DNA of 64,000 nucleotides, taken from positions 1,860,001 through 1,924,000 of the forward strand of contig CAWBRY010000001.1 in NCBI GenBank assembly GCA_963791295.1, read 5' to 3'. Below are positions 1 to 9,720 of the stretch, in pieces; positions within the stretch are counted from its first letter, which is position 1, and every line of letters begins with the position of its first letter. A program made the position numbers and the translations under genes. The notes beneath the pieces are model-generated. The model worked only from the letters and a program-made list of their open reading frames with translations, made no database searches and had not been told where the DNA came from. The stretch comes from CAWBRY01 sp963791295. GTDB lineage: Bacteria; Bacteroidota; Bacteroidia; Chitinophagales; Chitinophagaceae.

Positions 1-1876
1 GTGCGAATATCCGTTTCAACAGATGGTGGCCTAACTTATCCAACCGTTCTCATTGCCAGCACTCCCAACGATGGTTCGGAAAGCGTCACCCTTCCTATTG
101 TAGCTTACGTCAACAGCCAGGATCAAAGTGGAGGCTGTTGGAAATATTTTCTTCGACATTTCTAATGCAAACTTTAGTATTAGTGCTACCGTTCCTTCTT
201 TTGATTTTGATACACCCGCTCCTGCCACCATTGCCTGCCCACCGCCGACCTCCGCATCCATCACGTTAGGCAGCGTAGCCAATTTTGGCTTTACCACGGC
301 GATCAACCTTTCTGCTTCCGGTGCGCCTGCTGGCACTTCTGTTAGCTTCGGATCGAATCCATTAACGCCAGGAAATTCTACTTCCGTTACATTGAACAAT
401 ACGAACCTTCTCAGTAGTGGAAGTTATCCAATCACCGTTACAGGTGTTGCCGGTGCTATCACCCGCACCCGCATTCTTGCTTTCAATATACAGGCTGGTG
501 CGCCTCCGGTTATTAATACGCAACCGTCGACGCAAAATATATGCGTCGGTAGTCCCGTGACTTTCAGTGTTGTTGCAACCGGGGCCACATCCTATCAATG
601 GCAATTGAGTACAGATGGGGGAGGATCATTTAATAATATTGCCGGTGCTACAGCAAGTTCTTATAGTATCCTGGGTGTTCAGCTATCTAACAGTGGGCAA
701 TATAGAAGCATTGTAACCGGTCCCTGTGACGCAGTAACATCTTCGGCGGCCACGCTGAATGTGCAATCGCTGCCTGCGATTACAGCGTCTCCTCAAACTG
801 TTGTGATATGTACCGGCAGCAGCAACACATTTAATGCGACGGCTACAGGCACCAACATAACTCTGCAATGGCAATTAAGTACAGATGGCGGAACTAATTT
901 CAATAATATTCCATCCGCCACAACCTCCAGCTATACCGTTAATGGAGTCACTCTCGCAATGAATGGCTACCGGTACCGGCTAGTCGCAACAGGCACCTGT
1001 GCTCCACCTGCAGTTTCCAATGCCGCTACACTAACCGTAGTGGCACCCGTGGCGATTACGCTTCAACCGCAGGATGACGAAGTGTGTTCGGAAGGGAATA
1101 TCAATTTGAACGTATCTATTACCAGCGATCTTCCCGCCAACTATCAATGGCAAGTGAGCACCAATGGCGGAGCCAACTTCACCAATCTTGCCAATGGCGG
1201 TGTTTATTCGGGCGTGACTTCGGCTATCCTCGCGATTACCGGCGCGACAACAGACCTCGACGGAAATCTGTACAGAGTCGTGCTTTCTAATGCCGCTTGT
1301 ACGACGCCAACTATTTCTACCGCCGCGGCACTGACCGTCAGACAACGACCAAATATTGATCTGGTTGCTGCTCCGCTATTGAGTTTATCACCCGGCCAGT
1401 CGACAACGCTTACGGCAACTCCGAGCACATCCACAGGAGGCGACATAACTATAGAATGGATTCTTAATTCGGTGACCGTGCCAAACACTGGGAACACCCG
1501 GTTGGTCACCGTGGAAGAGACCGGCGTATACCAGGTTCAAATTGATGAAGCATGGCCCGGCGGCCTGGTTTGCACCAACGTTTCCGATGAAGTGACGATC
1601 GCGGCTCCGGGCAGTAATAGATTGTTTATTTTCCCAACACCGAACACGGGAGAATTTACTGTCGCGTATTTCAATTCTAACGGCTCTTCAACCACCAGGA
1701 CGGTAAATGTCTTTGATGCTCACGGTGCCAGGGTTCACCAGGAAAGATTTACTATATCGGGACCATATACTCTTCTACACATTAATATAAAGCCCGCCCA
1801 GGGAGGTATTTACATCGTTGATGTCCGCGATGCGAATGGCAAGAAACTAGCAGATGGGAAGGTGCTTGTGCACTAG
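1..1876 (+). CDS. C-terminal part of secreted Ig-repeat protein with T9SS sorting domain (partial)
   Basis: Only the last 620 or so residues are in the window; the gene enters from the left. The first 120 bases read a strand typical of the region after a reprolysin-type metallopeptidase domain (STDGG...TPNDGSE). The frame then shifts by one base near 118-122, after which RIKVEAVGNIFFDISNANF follows, as expected for that family. Three Ig-like modules with the WQ[LV]ST[DN]GG core lie near 595, 865 and 1142, and a fourth, more divergent one near 1450. The last 85 residues (from about 1620) form a type A T9SS C-terminal domain (FPTPNTGEF ... GGIYIVDVRD ... KVLVH), so the product should be exported through the outer membrane and anchored or released. 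The peptidase assignment is inferred from the linker only; the catalytic part is outside the window. Confidence 0.85.
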
Positions 1877-1906
1877 ATACCAGATGCTAGATATCAGATA
1901 CCAGAT
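1874..1906 (+). repeat. Intergenic TAGATACCAGAT-type repeat, left copy
   Basis: Degenerate repetition of TAGATAYCAGAT begins at the stop codon of the preceding gene. The first 20 bases (1874-1893) occur as an exact reverse complement at 2482-2501, and a related copy lies at 7721-7745. All copies are at gene ends. Confidence 0.75.
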
Positions 1907-1946
1907 GGCGTTTGTATATACTGAGAAAATCTTTTATATCCATTGA

Positions 1947-2132
1947 ATGAAAAAGTATCAACAACTTTTATTAGGACAATCAAAAAGGCACTTGAAGTTC
2001 ACGCTGTGTGTTTGCGTGCAATTATTTGGTGTTTCCCTCTTCGCCCAACGAATACCGTCCTCAAAGATCCTAATGGCACAAGCAGGGGAAAAATTATTTG
2101 CAAAAGAAAAGACTGAAACGCTTCAAATTTAA
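1947..2132 (+). CDS. Small hypothetical protein with signal-like N-terminus
   Basis: A 61-codon frame with a positively charged start, a hydrophobic stretch (residues 20-33) and an AQ dipeptide resembling a signal peptidase site. I do not recognise the product. It overlaps the convergent gene downstream by four bases. It lies between two inverted intergenic repeats, and no promoter of the TAnnTTTG type is evident. It could be a remnant of a longer secreted protein or a chance frame. Confidence 0.3.
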   Translation: MKKYQQLLLGQSKRHLKFTLCVCVQLFGVSLFAQRIPSSKILMAQAGEKLFAKEKTETLQI

Positions 2133-2398
2133 TAAAGCCAAGAGTAAAACCGTATCTCATTAAAATGGCAGTATTGGATAAACTCGTCTATGAGGCTACT
2201 TAAATGTTTATCTATATCCTGGTTTCTCTTCCTATAGGTCAATAGCCAACCTCCAACGGTGTAACAAAGCTCAAGACCGGTAGCGCTTGATTTTACCTGA
2301 TCATCGAGTTCAGCGGCGTCTGCCACAAGGTGATTATTCTGATAATACGCCTCAATATCTTTGATGATTTCTAAATGATTGCGCATAAATTGCTGCAA
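2129..2398 (-). CDS. Conserved hypothetical protein, 89 aa
   Basis: A short, charged, probably all-helical cytoplasmic protein of unrecognised function: an N-terminal helix rich in I, E, K and Y, a central AAELDDQVKSSATG segment, and a C-terminal helix ending FYSWLY. Composition and frame use look like a real gene, with no signal peptide or membrane segment. It is convergent with the small gene at 1947 and divergent from the ABC-F gene at 2543, which has its own promoter. Confidence 0.6.
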   Translation of the reverse strand: MQQFMRNHLEIIKDIEAYYQNNHLVADAAELDDQVKSSATGLELCYTVGGWLLTYRKRNQDIDKHLSSLIDEFIQYCHFNEIRFYSWLY

Positions 2399-2481
2399 AA
2401 ATAAATAAGGCCGATAACTCCGCCTGTTTCATTTTGTACGCCCCTCTTTTTTAAGAGCACTGACCCACTACCAACATCTAG

Positions 2482-2501
2482 TATCTAGCATCTGGTATCT
2501 A
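2482..2501 (-). repeat. Intergenic repeat, inverted copy
   Basis: Exact reverse complement of 1874-1893 (20 bases), embedded in a longer degenerate array at 2475-2502 just upstream of the ABC-F promoter. The two copies bracket the two small genes. Confidence 0.75.
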
Positions 2502-2510
2502 GAAAAATCG

Positions 2511-2518
2511 TACCTTTG
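2511..2518 (+). promoter_or_regulatory. Bacteroidota -7 box (TACCTTTG)
   Basis: Exact match to the TAnnTTTG -7 element used by the Bacteroidota primary sigma factor, 25 bases before the ABC-F start codon. No convincing -33 TTTG is visible; that position is occupied by the intergenic repeat. Confidence 0.7.
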
Positions 2519-2542
2519 CGCCCTTAAAATCAGCAAAAGAAT

Positions 2543-4168
2543 ATGATCAGTGTAAAAGATCTGAAGTTGGCTTATGGCAAACGTGTATTATTTGAAGAAG
2601 TCAATCTCAATTTTATCAAAGGCAATTGCTATGGAGTCATCGGAGCCAATGGAGCTGGGAAAAGTACCTTTCTGAAAATACTGAGCGGACAGATTGATCC
2701 GAATAAAGGGAGGGTGGAAGTAACTCCCGGTGAAAGGATTGCGGTATTAAAACAGGATCAATTTGAGTTCAATGAACAAACGGTATTGAATACAGTGATG
2801 ATGGGCCACACCAAGCTATGGCAGGTGTTGAAAGAAAGAGAGAGCATTTATGCCCTGGCGGACTTCACAGAGGAAGATGGACTGAAAGCCGCTGAATTGG
2901 AAGGTGAATTCGGCGAGATGGGTGGCTACACGGCTGATAGCGATGCGGCTGTACTATTGGGAGAACTGGGCGTTGATGAAGAATTTCATCAGGCACTAAT
3001 GAAAGAAATCCCAGCCAATTTAAGGGTGCGTGTATTATTGGCCCAGGTGCTTTTTGGAAACCCGGATATATTATTATTGGATGAACCTACCAATGGTTTG
3101 GATATCGAAACCATCAGCTGGCTGGAAAATTTCCTGGCTGATTATGAAAATATCGTCCTCGTGGTTAGCCACGACCGCCACTTTCTGGATGCAGTCTGTA
3201 CCCATGTCGCCGACGTGGACCGCCAGAAGATAAAAATCTTTACGGGCAACTACACTTTCTGGTATGAAAGTTCTCAATTGATGTCCCGCCAGATCAATGA
3301 CAAGAATAAAAAAACGGAGGAGAAGCGCCAGGCATTGATTGATTTCATCGCACGCTTTAGTGCAAACGCATCGAAAAGCAAGCAGGCTACCAGCCGAAAA
3401 AAAGCATTGGAGAAATTAACGATTGACGAGATAGAGCCGAGCTATCGTAAATACCCGGGCATTATTTTCCAGCCATTGAGAGAAGTCGGCAATCAAATAT
3501 TGAATGTCGAAAAGCTTTCCAAATCTGTTGATGGCAGGGCATTATTTTCTAATGTAACGTTCACCATCAATAAAGGGGATAAGATCGCACTTCTAAGCAG
3601 GGATCCCTTGGCTGTTACGACATTTTTCAATATTATAACAGGTGAATCCATGGCAGATAGCGGTTCTTATGCATGGGGCAGTACGGTGTCATCTGCTTAT
3701 TTACCCCAGGAAAATGGACAGTATTTTGAACAGGACCTTAACCTGATGGACTGGCTGCGCCAGTATGTTCCTTCTCACGTTACCGATGTGGACGAACCAT
3801 TCCTGCGCGGATTTTTGGGAAAAATGTTTTTCAGTGGAGACGATGTAATGAAGAAAACTCAGGTATTGAGCGGAGGCGAAAAAGTGCGTTGCATGATCAG
3901 TAGAATGATGTTACAAAATCCAAATGTTATTTTGCTTGATCAGCCCACCAACCACCTGGACCTGGAAAGCATCCAAAGCTTTAATGAACAATGCACGGCA
4001 TATCAAGGTATTGTTTTACTGACAAGTCATGACCATACCTTCATGCAGACAGTTGCTAACCGGGTCATTGAATTGACGCCAAAAGGCGTAATTGATAGGT
4101 TGATGGAATTTGATGAGTACCTGGCTGACGAACGGGTACGGCATTTGAAAAAGGAATTATATGGCTAA
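2543..4168 (+). CDS. ABC-F family ATPase (YbiT/YkpA-like), asymmetric
   Basis: A 541-aa soluble protein with two ABC domains and no membrane segment, the ABC-F plan of ribosome-associated translation factors. NBD1 has a canonical Walker A (GANGAGKST, residues 34-42), Walker B with catalytic Glu (LLLDEPTNGLD, about 177-187) and the SHDRHFLD switch, but its signature motif is replaced by IPANLRVRV (about 156-164). NBD2 has a good signature (LSGGE, about 443) but a degenerate P-loop (LSRDPLAVTT, about 351-360), and a Gln replaces the catalytic Glu in Walker B (LLDQPTNHLD). A charged linker with KNKKTEEK and SKSKQATSRKK joins the domains. One composite ATP site therefore looks intact and the other degenerate. 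Family membership is very likely; the cellular role (ribosome protection, start-site gating or resistance) is not readable. Confidence 0.92.
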   Translation: MISVKDLKLAYGKRVLFEEVNLNFIKGNCYGVIGANGAGKSTFLKILSGQIDPNKGRVEVTPGERIAVLKQDQFEFNEQTVLNTVMMGHTKLWQVLKERESIYALADFTEEDGLKAAELEGEFGEMGGYTADSDAAVLLGELGVDEEFHQALMKEIPANLRVRVLLAQVLFGNPDILLLDEPTNGLDIETISWLENFLADYENIVLVVSHDRHFLDAVCTHVADVDRQKIKIFTGNYTFWYESSQLMSRQINDKNKKTEEKRQALIDFIARFSANASKSKQATSRKKALEKLTIDEIEPSYRKYPGIIFQPLREVGNQILNVEKLSKSVDGRALFSNVTFTINKGDKIALLSRDPLAVTTFFNIITGESMADSGSYAWGSTVSSAYLPQENGQYFEQDLNLMDWLRQYVPSHVTDVDEPFLRGFLGKMFFSGDDVMKKTQVLSGGEKVRCMISRMMLQNPNVILLDQPTNHLDLESIQSFNEQCTAYQGIVLLTSHDHTFMQTVANRVIELTPKGVIDRLMEFDEYLADERVRHLKKELYG

Positions 4169-4479
4169 AATCGCCTCAAATTTGTCCTGAGCTAAATAGT
4201 CAACCACCGTCACAATCGATACAAAATCAACTATTTACTTCTGCTAATGTGTCCAGAATACCTATAGGGCTAAACGCCGAAAATTTAATCGCCTTTTCGC
4301 TTGCCAAATACCCTTGTTCAAATTATCTTAGTGACCCAGTTCATTGTATCCAACGACATTCCCAAGATCCATCCTTCCTTACCTGTTAATCTTTCCGGGA
4401 AAATTAGTATCCGGGCGGAAAGTATCCTGACGATTTCCCGGATTCGGGTTGAAGCCATAAAATAATTGAGTTCGTAAAA
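4169..4479. other. Intergenic stretch, no gene recognised
   Basis: About 310 bases between the ABC-F gene and the terminator-like hairpin before the Rieske gene. The minus strand holds a 46-codon frame with no recognisable features. I see no RNA gene or mobile element. Confidence 0.4.
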
Positions 4480-4515
4480 GCCACCCGTCACCAAGTCCGG
4501 GGTGGCATTTTCTTA
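4480..4515 (+). terminator. Possible terminator hairpin
   Basis: GCCACCC (4480-4486) pairs with GGGTGGC (4500-4506), followed by a T-rich but interrupted tract (ATTTTCTT). It ends 24 bases before the Rieske start codon, so it could end transcription from the left or act as a leader hairpin. Confidence 0.45.
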
Positions 4516-4539
4516 TCTTCCACTTTAAATTATTCAGGC

Positions 4540-5641
4540 ATGGATAATTTCTACGTCGATCCGGATATATCTAAGGCACAGACTATTTCCACCGAGGTAT
4601 ATAATTCCCAGCCTTTTTTGAAATGGCCAAGGAAAGAATTTTTGCCGATTCCTGGCAATTCGCTGGCGATACGGATATGGTGAAAGTCTCCGGGATATTG
4701 CCATCCCTTTACTTTGTTAGAAAAATATCTTGGATGAGCCCCTCCTCATTACCTGTGATGAAAAGAACCAGTTGCATTGCCTTTCCAACGTCTGCACCCA
4801 TCGCGGGCAACTTACTGGTTTATGAATCCTGCAAGGTGACCCAATTGCGATGCCGTTATCATGGGAGAATATTTCAACTCGATGGAGAGTTCAAATCCAT
4901 GCCTGAATTCAAGGAAGTAAAGGATTTTCCTTCACCAGAGGATAACCTAACACTCCCTACCGCTTTTTCAATGGGGTAAATTATTATTCACTTCCATCGA
5001 TCAGCGATTTCCTGCCGACGTATTTTTTAAGGATATGATGGAAAGGGTTTCCTGGATGCCGCTGGATGAGTTCCGTCATCGTCCCGACCTTTCAAAAGAT
5101 TATTATATCAATGCTAATTGGGCACTTTATTGTGAGAATTACCTGGAAGGCTTTCATATTCCTTTTGTGCATGCAGCCTTGAATGCGGCGATTGATTTCA
5201 CCGATTATTCAACTGAATTATTTTATCCGTTTTCAAGTCTGCAGATCGGTATTAGCAAAACCGGTGAGAATTGTTTTGATCCTCCTGCCGTCTCTCCACG
5301 ATCATGGTAAAAAAGTGGCGGCATATTATTTTTGGGTCTTTCCGAATATGATGTTCAATTTTTACCCCTGGGGATTATCCATCAATATCGTTCAGCCCCT
5401 CGCTGTTAACCGGACCAAAGTTTCCTTTCATATATATGTATGGAAAGAAGAGTTGCGAAGTGCGGGTGCAGGCGGAGAACTGGACAAAGTGGAGATGGAA
5501 GATGAGGAGATCGTACAGCAGGTGCAAAAAGGCGTGCATTCGCGATTTTATAAACATGGCCGCTATTCGGTGACAAGGGAAAAAGGCACGCATCATTTTC
5601 ATGAGTTGCTTGGCCATATTTCTAAATTGACTAGCGTGTGA
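4540..5641 (+). CDS. Rieske non-heme iron oxygenase, alpha-subunit type (frameshifted)
   Basis: Aromatic ring-hydroxylating dioxygenase or choline-monooxygenase-like enzyme: electrons pass from a Rieske [2Fe-2S] centre to a mononuclear iron that activates O2. The start MDNFYVDPDI is at 4540. The Rieske pair is readable as CTHRG near 4790 and, after a frame change, CRYHG near 4850. The iron site follows as NWALYCENYLEGFHIPFVH near 5120-5180 (the E..H....H pattern). The frame shifts near 4620, 4700-4780, 4800, 4960-4980 and 5280-5300, with homologous sequence resuming each time; full length would be about 365 aa, normal for the family. The gene ends six bases from the convergent GntR/MocR regulator. 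The substrate cannot be told. Confidence 0.8.
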
Positions 5642-5646
5642 TCTAG

Positions 5647-7097
5647 CTACATTTTTTGGATCATTTCCCAGCATCATCAGTCCATAATCGGCATTATCGT
5701 CCCAGGGCTTTCCAAAACTGATGCGGATGCAATTATCGTGAATGACGATTAGCTGAAAATAATTCTTCCCGGAACAATTGAAATATTATGCTTCATCGCT
5801 TCGGTACGAAGTTTAAACGCATTGACTTTTTTATTTAATTGAACCCACAATACAAAACCACCCAGTGGCCTGGAAACTTTTGTGTCCTCCGGAAAATAAT
5901 CAATGATAGCTTGCATATAGCGAAGGCATTGGGTATATAAGAGCTTTTCGCATATTTTTCAAATGATATTCATAACGGCCGTTTTGCAGATAATGCGCGA
6001 TAGCGGCCTGAGTGAGGGTGGGATTGCTGATATTTTGTGCTCGTTTGATCTGGTGGACTGGTCGAGAAATTTTCCCGGGATTGACCATCCGATCCGGTAT
6101 CCCGGAGCTCAATGATTTGGAAAGGGAAGAACAATGCATCACCCAGCCCTTTCGTATCGTAATATTTGCAGGTCTTCGGACGGTTTTTCCCGAAATATAC
6201 AGTTCTCCATAAATATCATCTTCGATCAATGGGATTTGATAGCGCGTGATGATCTCTACCAATTTCTTTTTGATATCTATCCGGCATGCATCCTCCCAGC
6301 GGATTATTGAAATTGGGAATAACAACCAGTGCTTTAATCGAAAATTTTTTTATAGATCTTGATCAGGGTATCGATATCCAGTCCGTCGACAGGACTTGAT
6401 GAGATCTCCACTACTTTTAATCCCAGACTTTCAATAGCCTGGAATATGCCAAAATAATTGGGAGATTCAACGGCGACCGTGTCTCCCGGTTTGGTAACGG
6501 CGCGTAAACAATGGTGATGGCTTCGAGACAACCGGCCGTGACAATCATTCTTCGGGCTTTATTTTCCCTCCCCAATTAAAAGCCAGTTTGGCGATTTGCT
6601 TTCCCAAATCCAGATTGCCCTGTGTGTTCTCATAACTAATGCAATGGTCTTTGCCATTGCGCATGGCATGCATAACGGATTTATTGATCTTGGCAGCCGG
6701 GAGCAAGTGAAACATCAGGAACAGCCAATGCAAAATTGATCACTTTATCATTTGTGGAGGCAATGTCTTCATAGATCGAGGCGATCATTTCCTTCACACT
6801 CACATCATGGGACGCAACGTCGGGCTGTGACGATCTTTGGCAGATCGGGAAAACGTTTGTGGTTAAAGCGCACATAATATCCCGGACTTAGGTCTCGATT
6901 CAATCAATCCCTTTCCCTCCAGGTGATAATAAGCCTGAAAGGCAGTGCCCATGCTGATTCCATATTCATCACTCAACACACTAACAGAAGGAAGCTTGTC
7001 GCCGATTTTGAGAATGTCATCCGGCGATCATTTTTTCCAGTCCGTCCGCTACCTGTTGATACAAGTGATCGTCTGAATTTAAATTGTTACTTCGCAT
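5647..7097 (-). CDS. GntR/MocR-type PLP-dependent regulator (frameshifted)
   Basis: A winged-helix GntR domain fused to a fold-type I aminotransferase-like domain. The start MRSNNLNSDD is at 7097. The DNA-binding part reads DKLPSVSVLSDEYGIS near 7000. The aminotransferase part follows, with YENTQGNLDL near 6620 and IEDDIYGEL near 6200. The PLP-binding lysine is in CSSLSKSLSSG near 6120. The C-terminus reads PLGGFVLWVQLNKKV near 5850. At least six single-base shifts break the frame (about 7045, 6850, 6720, 6530, 6320, 5930 and 5730), but every piece is in the expected order and strand. Members of this family regulate PLP, GABA, taurine or amine metabolism. The adjacent convergent oxygenase could be a functional neighbour, but no operator is visible. 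Confidence 0.8.
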
Positions 7098-7241
7098 ACC
7101 TCGATAGGTTTCTAATCTGATCTAGTCAAAAATACAAAAACTGAATCTGTTTTTTTAGAAAATTTGAGCAAAATTTGTATTGCAAGACAGGAGGCTTCGA
7201 AGCATTGGATGTTTCTTAAGTAACGTGAAAAATATGAACCA

Positions 7242-7712
7242 ATGAACCCAATAAAGATTGTAGATTTCCGCCCGGAACATCAACCCCATTTTGAATCGCT
7301 CAACCGTGCATGGATCGAGAAATATTTCGAAATGGAGTCGCGTGACATTGAAGTTTTGACCCAACCACAAGAGCGACTGATCAACAGGGGCGGGGCAGTG
7401 CTAATGGCGCTCTATGAAGGCTGTGTTGCAGGGACAGTAGCGCTTCAAAAAGTGGATGAAGACACCTTTGAATTTACTAAAATGGCGGTCCATGAAGATT
7501 TCCGACGCAAAGGAATTGCAGAAGAATTGAGCTATGCAAGTTTCCGGAAAGCAAAAGAGCTGGGAGCAAAAGTGATCATCCTCTATTCCAACAGCATTCT
7601 CAAGCCGGCCATTGCCCTTTACGAAAAATTGGGGTTCAGACACGTGCCCGTCTCAGATTCGGGTTATAAACGTTCCGATGTCAAAATGATGATGACTGTT
7701 GAAGAAGCATGA
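7242..7712 (+). CDS. GNAT family N-acetyltransferase
   Basis: 156 aa, one complete GNAT domain. The acetyl-CoA binding signature is the V-x-x-x-[FY]-R-[RK]-x-G-x-[GA] pattern, seen as VHEDFRRKGIAEEL (about residues 85-98), followed by the C-terminal ALYEKLGFRHV helix-strand typical of the fold. No signal peptide or extra domain. The substrate is unknown. The gene is intact although it lies between frameshifted neighbours. A short intergenic repeat begins just after its stop. Confidence 0.9.
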   Translation: MNPIKIVDFRPEHQPHFESLNRAWIEKYFEMESRDIEVLTQPQERLINRGGAVLMALYEGCVAGTVALQKVDEDTFEFTKMAVHEDFRRKGIAEELSYASFRKAKELGAKVIILYSNSILKPAIALYEKLGFRHVPVSDSGYKRSDVKMMMTVEEA

Positions 7713-7720
7713 TGCTAAGC

Positions 7721-7745
7721 AGATGCTAGATATCAGATGTAGATT
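7721..7745 (+). repeat. Intergenic TAGATATCAGAT-type repeat
   Basis: AGATGCTAGATATCAGATG matches the core of the repeat at 1874-1906. It lies in the 47-base gap between the GNAT and ilvE genes. Confidence 0.6.
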
Positions 7746-7759
7746 AATTAAACGATCGA

Positions 7760-8824
7760 ATGGATATGATTTCTGACATACAAATAACCCGCACTACGCG
7801 GTCCAGGTTGGGCGACGTGAATTTTGATAAGCTGGAGTTCGGAAAATATGTTTCGGACCATATGCTCGTTTGCGATTATGCAGGTGGCGGCTGGCAAGAT
7901 CCGAAGATTGTTCCATTCGCAAATCTTTCTTTAAGTCCTACGACATTGGCTCTTCATTATGGCCAGACGGTATTCGAAGGAATGAAGGCAATCCACATGC
8001 AGGATGGAAGGATCAACTTATTCCGGTTGGATAAGCATTACGAGCGATTGGTGAGGTCATTGGAGCGGATGTGTATGGCTGTTCCTTCAAAGGAAATTTT
8101 TATTGATGGATTAATAAAATTAGTTGGGCTCGATAGAGCGTGGGTGCCGAAGCAACCGGGAACTTCCTTATATATTCGTCCGTTTGAATATGCCAGTGAA
8201 GCGAGGTTCGGAGTGAAAGTATCTGACGAATATCGATTTATCATCTTTACCGGTCCGGTGCCTTCGCTATATGCGAAGCCGATCAGGGTCATTGTTGAAA
8301 CCAATTATGTCCGGGCGAGCAGGGGCGGGACTGGCTTTGCCAAATGTGGAGGAAACTATGGCGGCGCATTTTATCCGACTCAATTGGCAAGGGAAAAAGG
8401 ATACGACCAGGTATTGTGGACTGATGGCATCGAAAATCGATTCATTGAAGAATCCGGAATGATGAATGTATTTTTCGTGATCAACCATCGGTTACTTACT
8501 GCACCCTTATCCGATTCGATATTAGATGGAGTTACACGGGATTCATTGTTAACCCTTGCGCAGGACCATGGCTTCAAAATTGAAGAAAGCCTGGTTTCGA
8601 TAGATGAATTAAAAGATGCTTTTGCAAATAAATCCATTACCGAAGCTTTTGGGGCAGGAACGGCAGCTTTAGTCGTTCCCATAGAAACGATTCAAATCCA
8701 CAATGAAGATTTTCACCTGCCTCCATACAACAATAATAGCCTCTTCAATAGATTGAAGCATCATCTGGAAGGCATTCGCAATGGGACCCATCCCGATACT
8801 CATAGATGGAATTTCGTTGTCTAA
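7760..8824 (+). CDS. ilvE: Branched-chain amino acid aminotransferase
   Basis: 354 aa, a fold-type IV PLP enzyme of the group that transaminates leucine, isoleucine and valine with 2-oxoglutarate. Visible features: LHYGQTVFEGMKAI near residue 73, the conserved Arg/Tyr region YIRPFEY, the PLP lysine in GTGFAKCGGNYGG (about residue 195), and the phosphate-loop sequence ITEAFGAGTAA near residue 295. Length and order match class II-type BCATs common in Bacteroidota. Start taken at 7760; a second ATG two codons later is equally possible. Confidence 0.93.
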   Translation: MDMISDIQITRTTRSRLGDVNFDKLEFGKYVSDHMLVCDYAGGGWQDPKIVPFANLSLSPTTLALHYGQTVFEGMKAIHMQDGRINLFRLDKHYERLVRSLERMCMAVPSKEIFIDGLIKLVGLDRAWVPKQPGTSLYIRPFEYASEARFGVKVSDEYRFIIFTGPVPSLYAKPIRVIVETNYVRASRGGTGFAKCGGNYGGAFYPTQLAREKGYDQVLWTDGIENRFIEESGMMNVFFVINHRLLTAPLSDSILDGVTRDSLLTLAQDHGFKIEESLVSIDELKDAFANKSITEAFGAGTAALVVPIETIQIHNEDFHLPPYNNNSLFNRLKHHLEGIRNGTHPDTHRWNFVV

Positions 8825-8870
8825 CTTATAGCGCGCGTTTTTATGTACATTCGCTGCTCAACTCTATAAA

Positions 8871-9561
8871 ATGAATATCGCCCTAGTTACCGGGGCCTCC
8901 GGAAACCTCGGTCAGGCAATCATAAAAAAATTTCTGGCTGAAGGATTTTACGTGATAGGCACGATTGTTCCCAATGATCCGGTCGGAATAAGTATACAGG
9001 GCAAGAATTTCGAGACCGCTATTGTCGATTTAATGAATGAGGATGCTGCTCAGCAATTTGTTGAATTGATCGCCATTAAACATGGACGCATCGATGTGGC
9101 AATTCTTACTGTCGGTGGATTTACCACCGGGTCGATATCTGAAACCCGGACATCCGATATAACCCGGCAGTACAAGTTGAATTTTGAAACCACTTATAAT
9201 GTTGCCAGGCCGGTATTTAATCAAATGATGCGGCAAAAAGCCGGTCGCATATTTATGGTTGGTTCCAGAGCCGGATCTTCAATGATGAATAGCAAAGGAA
9301 CGACGGCCTATGGATTGTCGAAATCGCTGATCTTCCGTCTTGCTGAATTAATGAATGAAGAAGCAAAAGGGCAATCTGTGGTGACCTCAGTGATCGTGCC
9401 TTCACTGATCGACACGCCCCAAAACCGGCAATCCATGCCCGACACTGATTTTAGCAAATGGGTAAAACCGGAGACTATTGCCGGTATTATCTTATTTCCA
9501 TTGCACGGAGGAGGCGGTCGACTTGCGTGAACCCGTTATCAAAGTGTACGGATCCTCTTAG
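8871..9561 (+). CDS. Short-chain dehydrogenase/reductase (frameshift near C-terminus)
   Basis: Classical SDR: nucleotide-binding TGASGNLG at residues 8-15, the catalytic tyrosine and lysine in AYGLSKS near residue 145, and the preceding serine in VGSRAGSS. The frame as read stops at 9530. A one-base shift near 9497 restores an ordinary SDR tail (LFHCTEEAVDLREPV) ending at 9561, giving about 229 aa. NAD(P)-dependent and cytoplasmic; the substrate is unknown. It follows ilvE by 46 bases on the same strand and may be co-transcribed. Confidence 0.85.
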
Positions 9562-9720
9562 TTATTTTCATTTTATTATTTATTGGGGAATTCATTTCCC
9601 GCCACTGCAGGTGATATTACTTGAATTATCCCTACTGACTTTTCCTTTCCATAGATAAGCCATATAGAATTGGTTTGGCAAGCCTTTTGTCTAAATCACC
9701 ATAACTAAATAAGATTAAAT

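Noticed and set aside
4300..4450. 46-codon minus-strand frame in the gap after the ABC-F gene
   Set aside because: No recognisable domain, start signal or conserved pattern; could be a fragment, but nothing supports it.
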